64,000 nt of DNA, taken from the NCBI RefSeq assembly GCF_000227135.1, contig NC_018260.1, forward strand, positions 716,429 through 780,428, written 5' to 3'. Origin of the DNA: Leishmania donovani (lineage: Eukaryota > Euglenozoa > Kinetoplastea > Trypanosomatida > Trypanosomatidae). The notes beneath the pieces were generated by a model. That model saw nothing but the letters and a program-made list of their open reading frames with translations, was not told the origin of the DNA and did no database searches. The position numbers were made by a program, and so were the translations under genes. The first letter of the stretch is position 1. Each line of letters begins with the position of its first letter. Positions 19,549 through 30,236 of the stretch are shown here, in pieces.

Positions 19549-21498
19549 GCGTGCGGGGTGCGACTGCTGAGGTGAGATAGATGGCAACACAGGGAGGGGG
19601 AGGTGACGAGGAGGTGACGTGATTATCTCTGCAGCGAGCATCATGGATGGCCACACCATTAGTGCCGTGATGCTTCTCCTTTCCTCGCACTGGCTGTACC
19701 TCATTCACCGTTCTACTTAGTCTTTATTGCACCGCTGTCCCACGCTTCCCCCTCGCTTACCGGTGCTAGCCTGACGAGCGGCCCTCATCGACTTCGTTCC
19801 CTTTCGCCTCCTTTTTTTTCGGTTGTGCTTCTTTCGTTTCTTATCTGCTGTTTGTACTGTTGCCCTTTCTCTTCTTCCCTCCTCACCGCTTCCCTGTGCC
19901 CCCATTCTCTGGCGCACAACTCGTTCTCTCTATTGCTCTCTCGTGGATTTCGCTGCTGACATGTACGCGCCACGCTCATTTCGATTCTCTTTGGCACCTG
20001 CTTGCCGCTTGAGAAGCGAGGAAGGAAGGAGAGCGGACGAAGGGGGGGACGGGAAGGGAACGCAACATTGTGGGGATTTGGGGAGGTGAAAGAAGGGGAG
20101 GGGGACGATACTCCACTTCGTTGAGGGAGACGCGCATTTGTACATGTACGTGTGGCACTTGCGTTTTCTCTCCTTTTTTTTATGCTTGTGTGTGTGCGTG
20201 TGTGTGGTGGTGGTGGTGGGGATGTTGTTGTCCCTTCCCCTGTGCTTTCGTGGTGAAAGCGCTGTTGGCTCGCACCGATGAAAGGCGACGGCCTCGCCGT
20301 CAGCGGCGCATTAAAGGCGAAGAAGGGGCTGATTTCTCTCTGCCCCACTCGAATAACACCGACGTAACTTTTTTTTTATACTTTGCCTTCCGTTTTCTTC
20401 GTGTTTCCGCGCGTATGTGTTAGCGCAATGTATGCGCTCCCATTGCTTCATGCGTTCACGGCAAGGCAGAAGGGAGCCGAATAATGGCATCAACAGCTCA
20501 GTACTAGCAGGCACATACGCACTCACGCACCCACAGGTGGAAGCGGGGACGATGCGGAAGCATGAGGCTCGGAAGCCGCCTTTTCTTCTTGTTTCTTTCT
20601 TTTTGTTTGTTCATTTTAAGTCATGTAATGCACACTCTCGAGGCGATTTTCTGTGCGTAACCGTGGGCGTACGAACAACGCAAGGAAAGCTGTGTAAGCA
20701 CTTTAAATGCAAAAAAAAAAACAATAATGCAGCAACGGGACATGGAGAGGAGCACGCACACACGCGGCCGGGCCGACAGCTGTTTCCCTACTAGCGTACA
20801 TGCTCAGGACCTAAAATGTGTGCTGGTTGGCTGGACAGGTGTGCGTACGGCAACGCCGGCTCCTCACCCTCTCTCCCTCCCAAGTAAAACACTTCCCCTT
20901 GCAGCTTTGCTGATGCTGGTAGAGAGGCACCTCTTGTCTGGGTAGATGAACGAAGCGAGGCCGGTGGGCGCTGAGGGCAGGCATGGGGGCGTTTCACCGC
21001 CCTTTATCATTTTTTTTCTCGTTCTGTCTAAACTCAACTTTGGTCGCGCAGGCGTCGGCCAGCTTACCGATGTCACCCTCCCCCCTCTACCTATCGCTCC
21101 CCTTCTCCTCCGACGCCCTTCTCCGTTTCTACACTCGCTGTTTTCCGTACGCGCTCAGGCGAATCAGCGGTTGTCACGTGCTTCTGTCTACTGCCTCCGC
21201 GATACGGTGAAGGAGAGCACGAAGCACAAAGAGGAAGGCACACGCTTCAGAGAAAACGAATCAACGCCAGGCGAACGCAGCATCGCATTAGGAGTCTTGC
21301 CCGTCGCTTGTTGTCACTGATTCGTGTTTATTATTTCACACTCCGCATGCATTCTGGTGCTGCCTCAGCGAAGGTGATTGCATGCGAGAAGCCTTTGTGT
21401 GAGAGCTAACGCTTCCTTTTTCTGCTGTTTTTTATGGTGTGCTCCACTGCCACCGCCTCCACATCACTATACTGTCCCCTCATGCTCACCACAGAATC
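19549..21498. other. Long intergenic spacer (1.95 kb)
   Basis: Pyrimidine-rich stretches alternate with purine-rich ones (20,010-20,110). No ORF with protein-like composition. The last ~80 nt form the splice tract of the next gene. Confidence 0.55.
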
Positions 21499-22317
21499 AT
21501 GTCGGAGGATCTCGATAGTTGGGATGCCTACCGCCTCTTCTGCATATCTGCAGCCGCCGCCGACGGCGACGAGGGCGAGCTGCAGGATCGCCTCGGGATC
21601 GTGGAAGAATATCTGACCGAGTACGAGGGGCTGTGCCGCGTGTTTCACAAGGCGCAGCGCACCACGCACGCGCAGGAAATCCGCCGGCTACTCGCAGACG
21701 AAGCAGAGGAGAGAAGATTTTTGAAAGAAGACGCCGACTCGCTGCCGTGGAAGCTCTTTATCGATATGTCCTTTGCATGTGCGCAGGAGCTGGTGGTAGA
21801 GCACGAGACGAAGATGCGCCACGGTATTGTGGTCGCGTACACCGCGTCCTTCACGGAACTGCTCTTCCCTTATGAGACGCTGCAGCGAATGCGGCTCACA
21901 TGGGAAGCACTCGACTCACTGGCACTGAAGGCGTGCATTGTTGGCCGATACGGTGTCCGCGAAGGCCAGCTGGCCCGTACCAGCATCCCGGGGTATACAG
22001 CTGACTCAACATTTCCACCCTCTGCACGTGCGGCAGCAGCAGCTGGTACGGTGCGCAGTCTTCTCGCGGAAGAGCATCAGGAGCGCCAAGAGATAATAGA
22101 GGCACGTGGGCAGCACGTTGCAGCCGCCCTACTTCTCCTGGCCTCTAGCGAGAAGTTCCGTAGTTTCGCCTCTGCCTCGGTGTGTGGCATGAGGCTCTTG
22201 CCACAGCTTAGGAGCAATCTTGCATCGACAGCACGCCAGGCGCTAGACAACAGTGCAACCCGCATCCAGTCCGCATACCGAGGCTATCGTGTGCGTGCCA
22301 TGCGCGCTAGGTCATGA
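21499..22317 (+). CDS. IQ-motif protein, otherwise unknown
   Basis: This 272-residue, mostly helical acidic protein was not recognised. The only clear motif is at the extreme C-terminus, where IQSAYRGYRVR (about 256-266) is a textbook IQ calmodulin-binding motif. Binding of calmodulin or centrin is therefore likely, and flagellar or cytoskeletal location is common for such proteins in trypanosomatids (inference). A central Ala-rich stretch (about 170-185) may be a linker. The ATG at 21,499 directly follows AG at 21,493-21,494. An upstream in-frame non-ATG extension to 21,439 is spacer-like and was not used. Confidence 0.75.
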   Translation: MSEDLDSWDAYRLFCISAAAADGDEGELQDRLGIVEEYLTEYEGLCRVFHKAQRTTHAQEIRRLLADEAEERRFLKEDADSLPWKLFIDMSFACAQELVVEHETKMRHGIVVAYTASFTELLFPYETLQRMRLTWEALDSLALKACIVGRYGVREGQLARTSIPGYTADSTFPPSARAAAAAGTVRSLLAEEHQERQEIIEARGQHVAAALLLLASSEKFRSFASASVCGMRLLPQLRSNLASTARQALDNSATRIQSAYRGYRVRAMRARS

Positions 22318-23185
22318 TAACGGCGAGAGACACGAGCAGGGCTATTGCTTGGTTCTCCTCTCTCACTCTGTCTGAGGGACATTCTCTCTCGAGTAGCGCC
22401 TTCGTCCCGTGCCTTGCACACACGCATCATATATATATATATAGTTTTTGGTCTATGCGCTGTGAAGCACCTTTCCGCCTTCTAAAGAGAGGCGTGCATA
22501 TGCGCGGGCGTCAGTGATGTACAAGAAGCTGTTGTCTTCATTGTCTTGCTTGTATTTTTTTTTTCGTTATTTGGTGCCTCCGCCTGCGTGAGAGAAGTCG
22601 GCCTATTTTTTGTTTCTCTTCCCTCGCTGCCGCTGCAACGCAGAGACAGCCGCGGTGAGCACATGGAAGACGCAGAAGGAAAAGCGAATGCACAGGTACA
22701 CGCATCCTCTACGGCGTCATTTTGGGCACAGAGGCGCACCTGTTCTGCATAGGAGGTTGCGGAGGAGAGAGTGAGGCATGTGCTCCCCCTGCGCTATGTT
22801 TGATCCACGCCCTTCTCTTGAGCACTCGTGCAGGCGGCCAGAGGTGCCGGGCTACCCGCGTGCCGACATCTTTCGAGCCTGCACAGCTGCACAAACACCA
22901 TCAAGCTGTCGCACACGGTGTCCCTGAAAAGTGCCTTCGGCCAGCGGCTTCTCTCTTGTCCTTGCTGACGCAGCGTGTTTGTCGCCGCCCCTCCTACTCG
23001 CTTTCGATTCTGCTCGGCCATATCTCTCAGCGTCTTCTCTTTGTCTCCTTACCACCCTCGCAGCAACGCTCGTCTTCTCCACACAAAGAGGCGAAGGAGT
23101 AAAAGGACGGAGCCGACTAGACCAACGCGCCCGCGTCTTTCCACAAGAACTGACCCGTAACGCACTTCATTAAGCGCCGCGGATA
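22318..23185. other. Intergenic spacer
   Basis: Contains a TA tract at about 22,429-22,443 and a pyrimidine tract at 23,030-23,063 ending in AG, the likely acceptor for the next gene (5'UTR about 120 nt). No gene seen. Confidence 0.6.
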
Positions 23186-25087
23186 ATGGCGACTCTCAAG
23201 GACGGCCGCTTTCTGTTCATCCATGCGGATCGACACAATCTACTCCTGGAGCAACCCGTGAAGGCGGTGGCTGTTTCTCCATCGTCGAACACGACCGCGA
23301 CAGCCGCAGCTGCCAAAGGCGGCGCGGCGGCGGCATCGTTACCTGCCTCTTCTGCCACTTTCCAACTTTTATACGGCGGAGTTGTGCACGCCTTCGCGTT
23401 GAATGCCACGCAGTCCCACATTGCGATGGTTTGCCCAGCCGGTAGTGCGGCAGCCGCGTCGGCCGCGGCCGGCCATCTTCGCGGCGACGGCCCAAGCACG
23501 GTGCTGCGACTCTTCTCCTTTACCCGTGGCGAGGTGGGCGAGCTGATCGACGAGCTTGTGACCGCAGAGGCGTGCGGCGTGGTATGGGTAGGAAATCGAC
23601 ACCTCGCGCTGGACGTGCGCCGATCCAGTGAATGCGTCCATAGCGAGGCACCCCCTTCGTCCTCATCCTCTTCACTGTCGTCGGCTCCTGCGACGTCTAC
23701 CATCTTGATTGAAGTCACCAAAACACCGGAGAAGTTGAAATATGTGCGGCAGGACCAGGCGGCGGCATCGCCGGTGTCTGTCCTGGGGTCCGTTCTCTGC
23801 GAAATACGCGTCGTCAAGCAGAGCCTTCGCTTCTGGGACTTGCAGAGGGAAAAGGTGATGCACGAGTGCGTATTGCCGAACCGCCGTCTCCGTCAGGGTA
23901 AGACCCGCGTGGCGGCCGCAGCGTGCAGCGACGGTCCGTTTGTGCTAGTGGTGAACGATGACTGGACGGTGCATGGCTTTCACGTGAGCAGGCGCTCCGT
24001 GCGAGAGCTGAAGCCGATGCTGTCACAGTTCGAGTCGCAATCAGTCAACGTCACCAACAACCGCGGCGGAAACGCGAAGGTGAGCGAGGCGAACAGCGAG
24101 GGCCAGGAGGTGGCGGTGGCAGGAGAAGGGGAGGAGCCTCCTATGTCGCCCCAGCCTGCCAAGAGCTCGGCACTCTCCCACAAACTCGCGCGCCCTCGCC
24201 TCTTCGCTCGTGCAATCAGCGACACGCAAGTGCTTCTGGCCCTCCAGGGATCCTCAACTATTTTGCAGTGCGCCTGCGAGCCGAAAGGCAGCCGCGATGA
24301 GGAATGGACTGTGGTCGCCAAGATGCGTTTGCCGCGGCGACTGCAGGCGACGTGCGAGGTGGTCGGACTCTCCCCTCGAAGGTGCCTCGTCCGTCAGTAC
24401 GAACTAGCGGAGCGCAGCGCGCAGAGCTCGACAGCGGCCGCTCCGTCAGACACACGGACGGGGGCGTCTGCGAACGGCCAGAAGACCGTCGCCTACTTTG
24501 TGGTACCCCTGGAAATGAAAGCGACTGGCAAGGCCTCCGTGGAGGTGGCCGTGGGCCCACCGGCGGTGACTGCTGTTCATGGCAGCTCAGTTACTACGGA
24601 AAGCAGCGCCGCGGCGCCGAGGGAGAGCACTGCAAGTGCAAAGAACGTGGAGACGTCGGCGACATCGGAGGTGGCCTCAGAGACGTCGCGGTCGGAGGGG
24701 AAGCGAAAGCGCAAGAAGAAGTCGGCCGCCGCAGTGAACGGCGACGCATCGGCGTCTGCAACGTCTCCGGCAGCCACATCTACAAGCACCGGTGGCACAG
24801 CGAATGAGCAGGGTGACGGTAGTGACCACGGCAACGCAGACAGTCCCTTGCAATGCGCCGTTAGAAGGCTGCTTGTGCATACTGGCATCGCCGGAAAGGG
24901 CCAGTTACACGGCACCTTTGCAAAAGAATCTGCAGAGAATGCTGCAGACGCCGACGCCGCGGCTGCCGCTGCGCCTCCGGAACGCGGACGCGAATGGTAC
25001 TCTGCTGATGTGCTGATGAGCGCGGGAGGTGTGCTAGTGGGCGTTGTGTTGGGTGTGGTGCTAATGCGTCGCTTCTCACTCCTATAG
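23186..25087 (+). CDS. Tail-anchored protein with possible beta-propeller N-half
   Basis: This 633-residue protein was not recognised. Residues about 1-400 have short beta-strand-like segments with WD-repeat flavour (LRFWDLQREKV, FVLVVNDDWTVHGFHV, RLFSFTRGEV). They are interrupted by Ala/Ser-rich insertions (about 30-50, 90-105, 155-170). Residues about 420-570 are low-complexity Ser/Thr/Ala with a lysine/arginine cluster (KRKRKKK). The C-terminus is a single hydrophobic helix, GGVLVGVVLGVVLM (about 613-626), followed by RRFSLL, so it is a tail anchor with the bulk facing the cytosol. The propeller plus C-terminal anchor layout recalls Sec12-like proteins, but no Sec12-specific motif was identified. 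ER or outer mitochondrial membrane are both possible. Confidence 0.75.
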   Translation: MATLKDGRFLFIHADRHNLLLEQPVKAVAVSPSSNTTATAAAAKGGAAAASLPASSATFQLLYGGVVHAFALNATQSHIAMVCPAGSAAAASAAAGHLRGDGPSTVLRLFSFTRGEVGELIDELVTAEACGVVWVGNRHLALDVRRSSECVHSEAPPSSSSSSLSSAPATSTILIEVTKTPEKLKYVRQDQAAASPVSVLGSVLCEIRVVKQSLRFWDLQREKVMHECVLPNRRLRQGKTRVAAAACSDGPFVLVVNDDWTVHGFHVSRRSVRELKPMLSQFESQSVNVTNNRGGNAKVSEANSEGQEVAVAGEGEEPPMSPQPAKSSALSHKLARPRLFARAISDTQVLLALQGSSTILQCACEPKGSRDEEWTVVAKMRLPRRLQATCEVVGLSPRRCLVRQYELAERSAQSSTAAAPSDTRTGASANGQKTVAYFVVPLEMKATGKASVEVAVGPPAVTAVHGSSVTTESSAAAPRESTASAKNVETSATSEVASETSRSEGKRKRKKKSAAAVNGDASASATSPAATSTSTGGTANEQGDGSDHGNADSPLQCAVRRLLVHTGIAGKGQLHGTFAKESAENAADADAAAAAAPPERGREWYSADVLMSAGGVLVGVVLGVVLMRRFSLL

Positions 25088-25731
25088 CTGCCGCTTAGGA
25101 GAGAGATGGCAAAGTCTGCCGGCGACAAGGGTTGCGTGCCGTGAGGGGCTGTGAACCACGGCGAACCTGCGCGAGGGGTGTGCGCGCACTTACAGACTGC
25201 TTCAAGTGCGTGTTTGCCTTTTGATGACCGCGCCCCACGGCCGCGTGTGGAAGACGCTGACGCCTAAAGATAGTTTGGGTCTCCAATAGGGACGAATGAA
25301 GCAGCAGAAGGTAGGCTTGAGGAGAGAGAGAGGACACATCGTTGGCAGAGCACTGTAGCAGAGGTGTGTTTCGAAGGCGGGCGATAAGGCCCCCCACAAT
25401 GCAACAGCGATGTGTTTGTCGCTTCTTTGCACTGCCCCTTCCCCCTCCTCCTCCCGCTTTCTCGCTCCCAGACACAAGGGTGACAAGTAAGGGTGCGCCT
25501 GGTCGTACGAGCGGACGGCACTGCCGCGCTTCCCCTTCACCGTTGTCCACTCTTTTCGCACATGGCCGCGGCGGCTTCTCCGTTGCATTTCTATACTTAT
25601 TCCTTCCTCTCCTCACCTTTCCTTTCTGCCTGTCTCCTTGCCCACTGCTTCTCCTGAAATCGGCAAAGGAGCCTTGATCGCTATCCACCGCCAAGCCCGC
25701 AGGTGGATCTAAGAAGCACTTAACGAGCGAA
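25088..25731. other. Intergenic spacer
   Basis: The pyrimidine tract at about 25,600-25,652, with AG at 25,667-25,668, is the likely acceptor for the LisH gene (5'UTR about 64 nt). Otherwise nothing seen. Confidence 0.6.
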
Positions 25732-26115
25732 ATGTCCAGCCAAGAGTCCCTCAAGGCTGCGATGCGGGAGTCGCTGGAGGCGAACGGGACGATTAGCCGC
25801 ATAAAGGCCGAGCTCCGCGCCGCCATCTTCGAGCGACTCTCTGACGTCACTACCAAAGGTGATGACAGGGCTGCGGAAAACCCACCTGTGCCTCCAGAGA
25901 ACATGGTAATCAATGAGCTCATCAAGGAGTACCTCACCTTCAACGGCCTAGAGCACACGCTGGCTGTCTTTCAGCTCGAGGCTCGATCGCCGGACAGCCA
26001 AGTGCCGCGTCGCGTACTCGCGTCCGAGCTGAACATGGCTGCCGCCCCGTCGTCCGTCCCGCTGCTCTACGCCATGCTTCACGAGGCACGCCTCTCGAAA
26101 GATCTGGGACATTAG
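25732..26115 (+). CDS. FOR20/CEP20-like LisH protein (basal body)
   Basis: This 127-residue protein closely parallels FOR20 (FOPNL/CEP20). An N-terminal helix with GTISRIKAELRAAIFERL (19-36) matches the FOP-family segment. A LisH motif follows, MVINELIKEYLTF with the rest of the helix (58-82), then LLYAML (111-116), which matches the LLYGIL of animal FOR20. LisH mediates dimerisation. FOR20 proteins sit at centriolar satellites or basal bodies and are needed for cilium assembly and basal-body docking, so a basal-body role in flagellum biogenesis is expected. The protein is slightly shorter than human FOR20 and lacks its C-terminal extension. Confidence 0.85.
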   Translation: MSSQESLKAAMRESLEANGTISRIKAELRAAIFERLSDVTTKGDDRAAENPPVPPENMVINELIKEYLTFNGLEHTLAVFQLEARSPDSQVPRRVLASELNMAAAPSSVPLLYAMLHEARLSKDLGH

Positions 26116-26961
26116 ACGCCGTGAGTGCGCCCCCTCCCCTCCCCACGTGAATGCAGGTTGCGCGCTCGGTCTCTTTGACCTTCCCCGCTTGCACGTGCGC
26201 CTTCTCTTCTTTCAAACAGTGGAGATGAGGATGCGGTGACTTCTGCTCTCCCATGTTGTTGTTGCTGTTTTTCTTCGTGGGATCGGGTGTGCCACTCGCT
26301 GCGTCCCGCCGTCGCCGACCAGCGGTGCTACGCAGACCTGTGCTTGTGCCTGCGTGTGCCTGTGGAGAAACAACAGAGAGAAGTGTTCATGGGATTCGTG
26401 TCTTTTCTGCACCCCTCCCTTTCCCCCCGGCGTGCTTGTCTTTTCTGGCCTCTCGTGCCGCTCCTCCACGGTGTGCTGTCTCTCTGCTAGACGACACTTC
26501 ACCACTTCTGCAGTGGCGGTGGACGACGCGAGAAGAGAGGGTACGGAGAATGGAGGGAGGGCAGCGCATTGGTCGCGGGGCGAGGGATCACAAGCGACGC
26601 ATGCACACCGACCCTACCGCGCTTTGGCTAATACACAGACGCCAAGGCACTTGCTCGTATGCTTGCATCGGGAACCTTCGCTCGCTTCCTCTTTCTGGCC
26701 CCTCCCCGTGCCCATCGTTGCTCACCATCTTGCGTTGCTCTTGTGCCACACACCGCGAGCGTTGGCACCCTCCCCTTCCGCCCTGCCCTTTTTTGTTTTG
26801 TTTGTTTCCGCCCCTCCGTCTCGTCAGCTCTCATCAGCTCTCCACCCCCCCCNNNNNNCCCCCACCCCCCACCACACACACACACACGTGGGCCGCCCCT
26901 CCCTTCCGCACTCCCGCGCACTTTTTACGTTTTGCCCTCAGCAGTCGCGGCAACATTAACA
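26116..26961. other. Intergenic spacer with a short N run
   Basis: Pyrimidine-rich spacer. 26,853-26,858 are six N inside a C homopolymer, probably unresolved length. The tract ending in AG at 26,940-26,944 gives the CHMP1 gene a 5'UTR of about 20 nt. Confidence 0.6.
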
Positions 26962-27576
26962 ATGGGCAAGGAAGACAGAATGTACGACATTCTCTTCAAC
27001 ATGAAGTTTGCGTCGAAGCAGATGTCGAAGAGCGCCGCCGTGTCCGAAAAGGCGGCGGAGCGGGAGAAGCTGAACGTCAAGAAAGCGTTGGAGAAGGGCA
27101 ACCCCGAGGCGGCCCGTATCTACGCCGAGAACGCGATTCGCAAGCGCAACGAGGGCCTGAATTATCTCCGTCTCGCCTCCCGCCTCGACGCCGCCTCGTC
27201 GCGCATACAAACTGCCATGCAGATGAAGATGGTTACTAAGACTATGTCCACCACGGTGAAGGGCATGGACAAGATTCTCACCTCCATGGACCCCATGAAG
27301 ATTGCAAAGGTGATGGACGCCTTTGAGCAGCAGGTCGGCGCGATGGACGTAAATCTGGGCACAATGGATGCTGCCTTCGAGAGCTCTTCAGCTGGCACGG
27401 TGCCGGTGGCCCAGGTAGACTCGTTGATGGAACAGCTGGCTGCGGAGAATAACATCGATCTTAGTGCGAAGCTTGGCAATGGACCGTTGGGTAGCAGCAT
27501 TGCGATGCCCGCGCGAAAGCAGGATGTAGACGAAGACGACATTGCTGAGCGCCTCAAGGCGCTGCAGGCGCTGTAA
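26962..27576 (+). CDS. VPS46: ESCRT-III subunit CHMP1/Vps46 (Did2)
   Basis: This 204-residue SNF7-family protein is of the CHMP1/Did2 type. The basic helical core starts LFNMKFASKQMSK and continues with AARIYAENAIRKRNEGLNYLRLASRLDA. The next helices contain VTKTMSTTVKGMDKIL and KVMDAFEQQ. The C-terminus, DIAERLKALQAL, is a MIM1 motif for binding the MIT domain of Vps4. It should act late in ESCRT-III membrane scission at multivesicular bodies and probably in cytokinesis, recruiting Vps4. Length and architecture are normal. The frame is open far upstream (to 26,659) through the splice tract and N run, but the ATG at 26,962 matches the family N-terminus. Confidence 0.95.
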   Translation: MGKEDRMYDILFNMKFASKQMSKSAAVSEKAAEREKLNVKKALEKGNPEAARIYAENAIRKRNEGLNYLRLASRLDAASSRIQTAMQMKMVTKTMSTTVKGMDKILTSMDPMKIAKVMDAFEQQVGAMDVNLGTMDAAFESSSAGTVPVAQVDSLMEQLAAENNIDLSAKLGNGPLGSSIAMPARKQDVDEDDIAERLKALQAL

Positions 27577-27985
27577 GGTTAGACAGGGGTGAGTAGCCGA
27601 AGGGGTACGCATGCCTCGTGTCACAGTGAATAAAGTTTTTTTTTTTCGGGTGGGCAAGCGTGACAGCGATGTATTACGTGAGTAGGCTTGTCTGTCTTCC
27701 CCATCCTCCTCATCGCGGCATCTGTGGAGCTCACTCTTTCGCATCGAATGGCGTGCAGTTCTCGTGTCGTGTGCGATTTTCTGCGCTTTCACAGAAGCGA
27801 CGACTGCCGGCGTTGTCGTCTCTCTCTCGAACTCCATCGCAGCTGATCCATCTCTTTTTGCCCTTCACCACGCTTGCTTCCACCACTGACAGCGGCAGAA
27901 TCGCTATACGGCTTGTGTGTGCGTGTGCGTGTTCGTACGGCTGCCGCGTAGTGACCGAAGATCTGAGCGAAAGGCTAAAGGGCCA

Positions 27986-28016
<31 letters not shown>

Positions 28017-28142
28017 NNNNNNNNNNNNNNNNNNNNNNNNNNNNNNNNNNNNNNNNNNNNNNNNNNNNNNNNNNNNNNNNNNNNNNNNNNNNNNNNNNNN
28101 NNNNNNNNNNNNNNNACTGTAGCGAAAGGACGAAGGACCGAC

Positions 28143-28197
<55 letters not shown>

Positions 28198-30236
28198 GCA
28201 CTGACAGACGTAGAGCAACTCTTACTAGTCCACCAGAAAGTAGGCATGCCGGAGGTGCTCACGTAACGATCCACTTTCATGAGTCGGGGCGAGAAGAGGA
28301 GGAAGGTGCGGGAATGAAGCGGAGAGAGGAAGGGAGAAGTGCTCCACGGAAGCCCTTGTAGACAGTAGCACAGGCGTTCTCTCTCCTCAAGCTCCCATCT
28401 CCGTGTCTGCCTCAAAACACCGGTGGCTGCTCAGCCGCGCTTTTCCTTTCTCTTCCTCTTGCCGCTCCTCTGCCTTTGCCTTGCCGCCCTTCGTGAACAG
28501 CCCTCATATCGACTGCTAAAAGTGCCCTTCTGTTATTTGGTGCCCTGTGTGTGTGCGTGTGTGTCTCTCCTTCTCTCTATAGGTGTGCACATGTGGGTGT
28601 TTGCGTTTGTGCCAGCGTGTTCGTGTGCGTGAGTATTTTTGTTCTTTTCGCTTGCTGATGTTGTGTGTTGGTCGATCGCTTGCTGCGCCATTGGTCCTCT
28701 CTCTCGCTCTCTCTCTGTCTGCCCTTCCCTACCCTATCCCTTGGTCTCGCTGTGCTTCCCATTCCATGCCGGCCTACCTGCCAAGCCTCTCTGCCGGGGT
28801 GCGCCTTGCATGTGTATGTTTGTATGTATGTGTGTGCTTGTGCGCGATGCGCGCGGCATGGCGGTGTCTGCTCTTGGTACCTCAAACGGCCCTTCTTTTT
28901 CTTGCTCGCTTCGATTGTGAAATTTGTTTTCTAAGAATTCGGTGCGCATCTTCGCGCATCTCGTGCCCATCCGCACATACAATGTCACAGACGTGTCTGC
29001 GCCGTCGAACCCAGTGCATCTGTGTCGCATCAGATCTTGTGCTTAGGCGTGCGTTATATATATATATATGTGTGTGTGTGCGCCTGGGCGTGCTACGCAT
29101 TTGTGCGATGAGCGTGCCTCCTCTCTTCCCCGTCCTTGGTCGTTTCGGCGCGTTGCTATCCTTTGTTTTTTTTTTTGTTTCGCTCTTGCCGTTCTACTGA
29201 GCCTGGTGCGGTCTTAACATCAAAGACTGCCGCGGAACAATAGCAGCCAAACCTTGGTCCTCGCCCTCATCGCCCACAAAAAGGAGCGGAAGAGCCTGGC
29301 GGCACAGCGCCAACACGAGTCGAGAGAGCGAAGGGCTATACAAGCAGAAAGCGAAGCGGTTAAGCCTCTGCCATCGTAGGACTCCAGCGCCTCGTTGCCT
29401 TCGACGCGAAGGGTAAGGGCATTGAGGATAGCGAAGAGCACTGTGTGCTGGTGCTGAGAACATGTAGGTGGGCGGAAGGGGTGGGGAGAAGAAGTGCACT
29501 CGCAAGCTGTGTGTTCTGCTGTCGTAAGGAGTGCTGCGGGCGCGATTTACTCCTCTCCGTGTGTGCGCGTGCCCGCTTTTCTCTCTCGCTATCCATTTCA
29601 GACCTCATCCACCGCCGTCGCCGCCACCACCACCGCCCTCTCGCGAGGCGAGAGAGGTCTGCCCAGGTGCATGGCTGGCCCGTCGACTTCCATGCGATTT
29701 TTCCCGCGTCCCTCTTCTCCATCCTCCGGGTACGATTGCCATCGTTCTATTTCATTCGTGTCTTTTCCTCCATCGCGTTCACCGTGTCGACCTCGCTGAT
29801 GCACCCGCATGGTGGATGCACTTCCTCTCCCATCTCTGCCACGCACTCGTGCGCAAACAAAGTGGCAGCTGTACACGGGAACAGGCACAAGGATAGGCTC
29901 ACACGTGCGGCGCGTTTTTTTTTTTGCGGTTGTTGCTGTTTCCTGCTCTATTATAAGAGCGAAGCGCATCCGAGCCTCGCACAAGTGCGCGCTGAACAGC
30001 ATCACCATCCAACTCAGCTCCTTATCTTCTTGAACCTAGCAAAGAAAAAGAAAACATTTTCTTTTTTTGTCTGTAACAGCGGCGACCGAAAGCGAGGCAG
30101 GCAGACAGACAGATACATCCCCGTCTTCCTCTCGTCTTCCATTTTTCGGTACGCGTGATCTGCCTCTGCTACCTTTCCTTTGGCAACTCAGTCCTGCGTC
30201 TCGAGCCTGCTCCTCAGTGCTTGAAACTCAGACCCG
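27577..30236. other. Long intergenic spacer (2.7 kb) with microsatellites
   Basis: Contains a large CA/GT microsatellite with an assembly gap (27,987-28,192) and a TA/TG tract (29,055-29,080). A GC-richer non-pyrimidine island at about 29,200-29,480 may be an old repeat. No gene seen. The AG at 30,190-30,191 is the likely acceptor for the next gene (5'UTR about 46 nt). Confidence 0.55.
27987..28192. repeat. (AC)n microsatellite interrupted by a 99-N gap
   Basis: 27,987-28,016 and 28,144-28,192 are both pure AC repeats. Between them are 99 N (28,017-28,115) and 28 bp of unique sequence. True length is unknown. Confidence 0.9.

Noticed and set aside
26659..26961. 101-codon extension upstream of CHMP1
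   Set aside because: It crosses six N in a C homopolymer and a pyrimidine tract. The family N-terminus starts at the ATG at 26,962.
29809..30033. 74-codon ORF before the GRWD1-like gene
   Set aside because: It lies in the pyrimidine-rich splice region and has no protein-like character.
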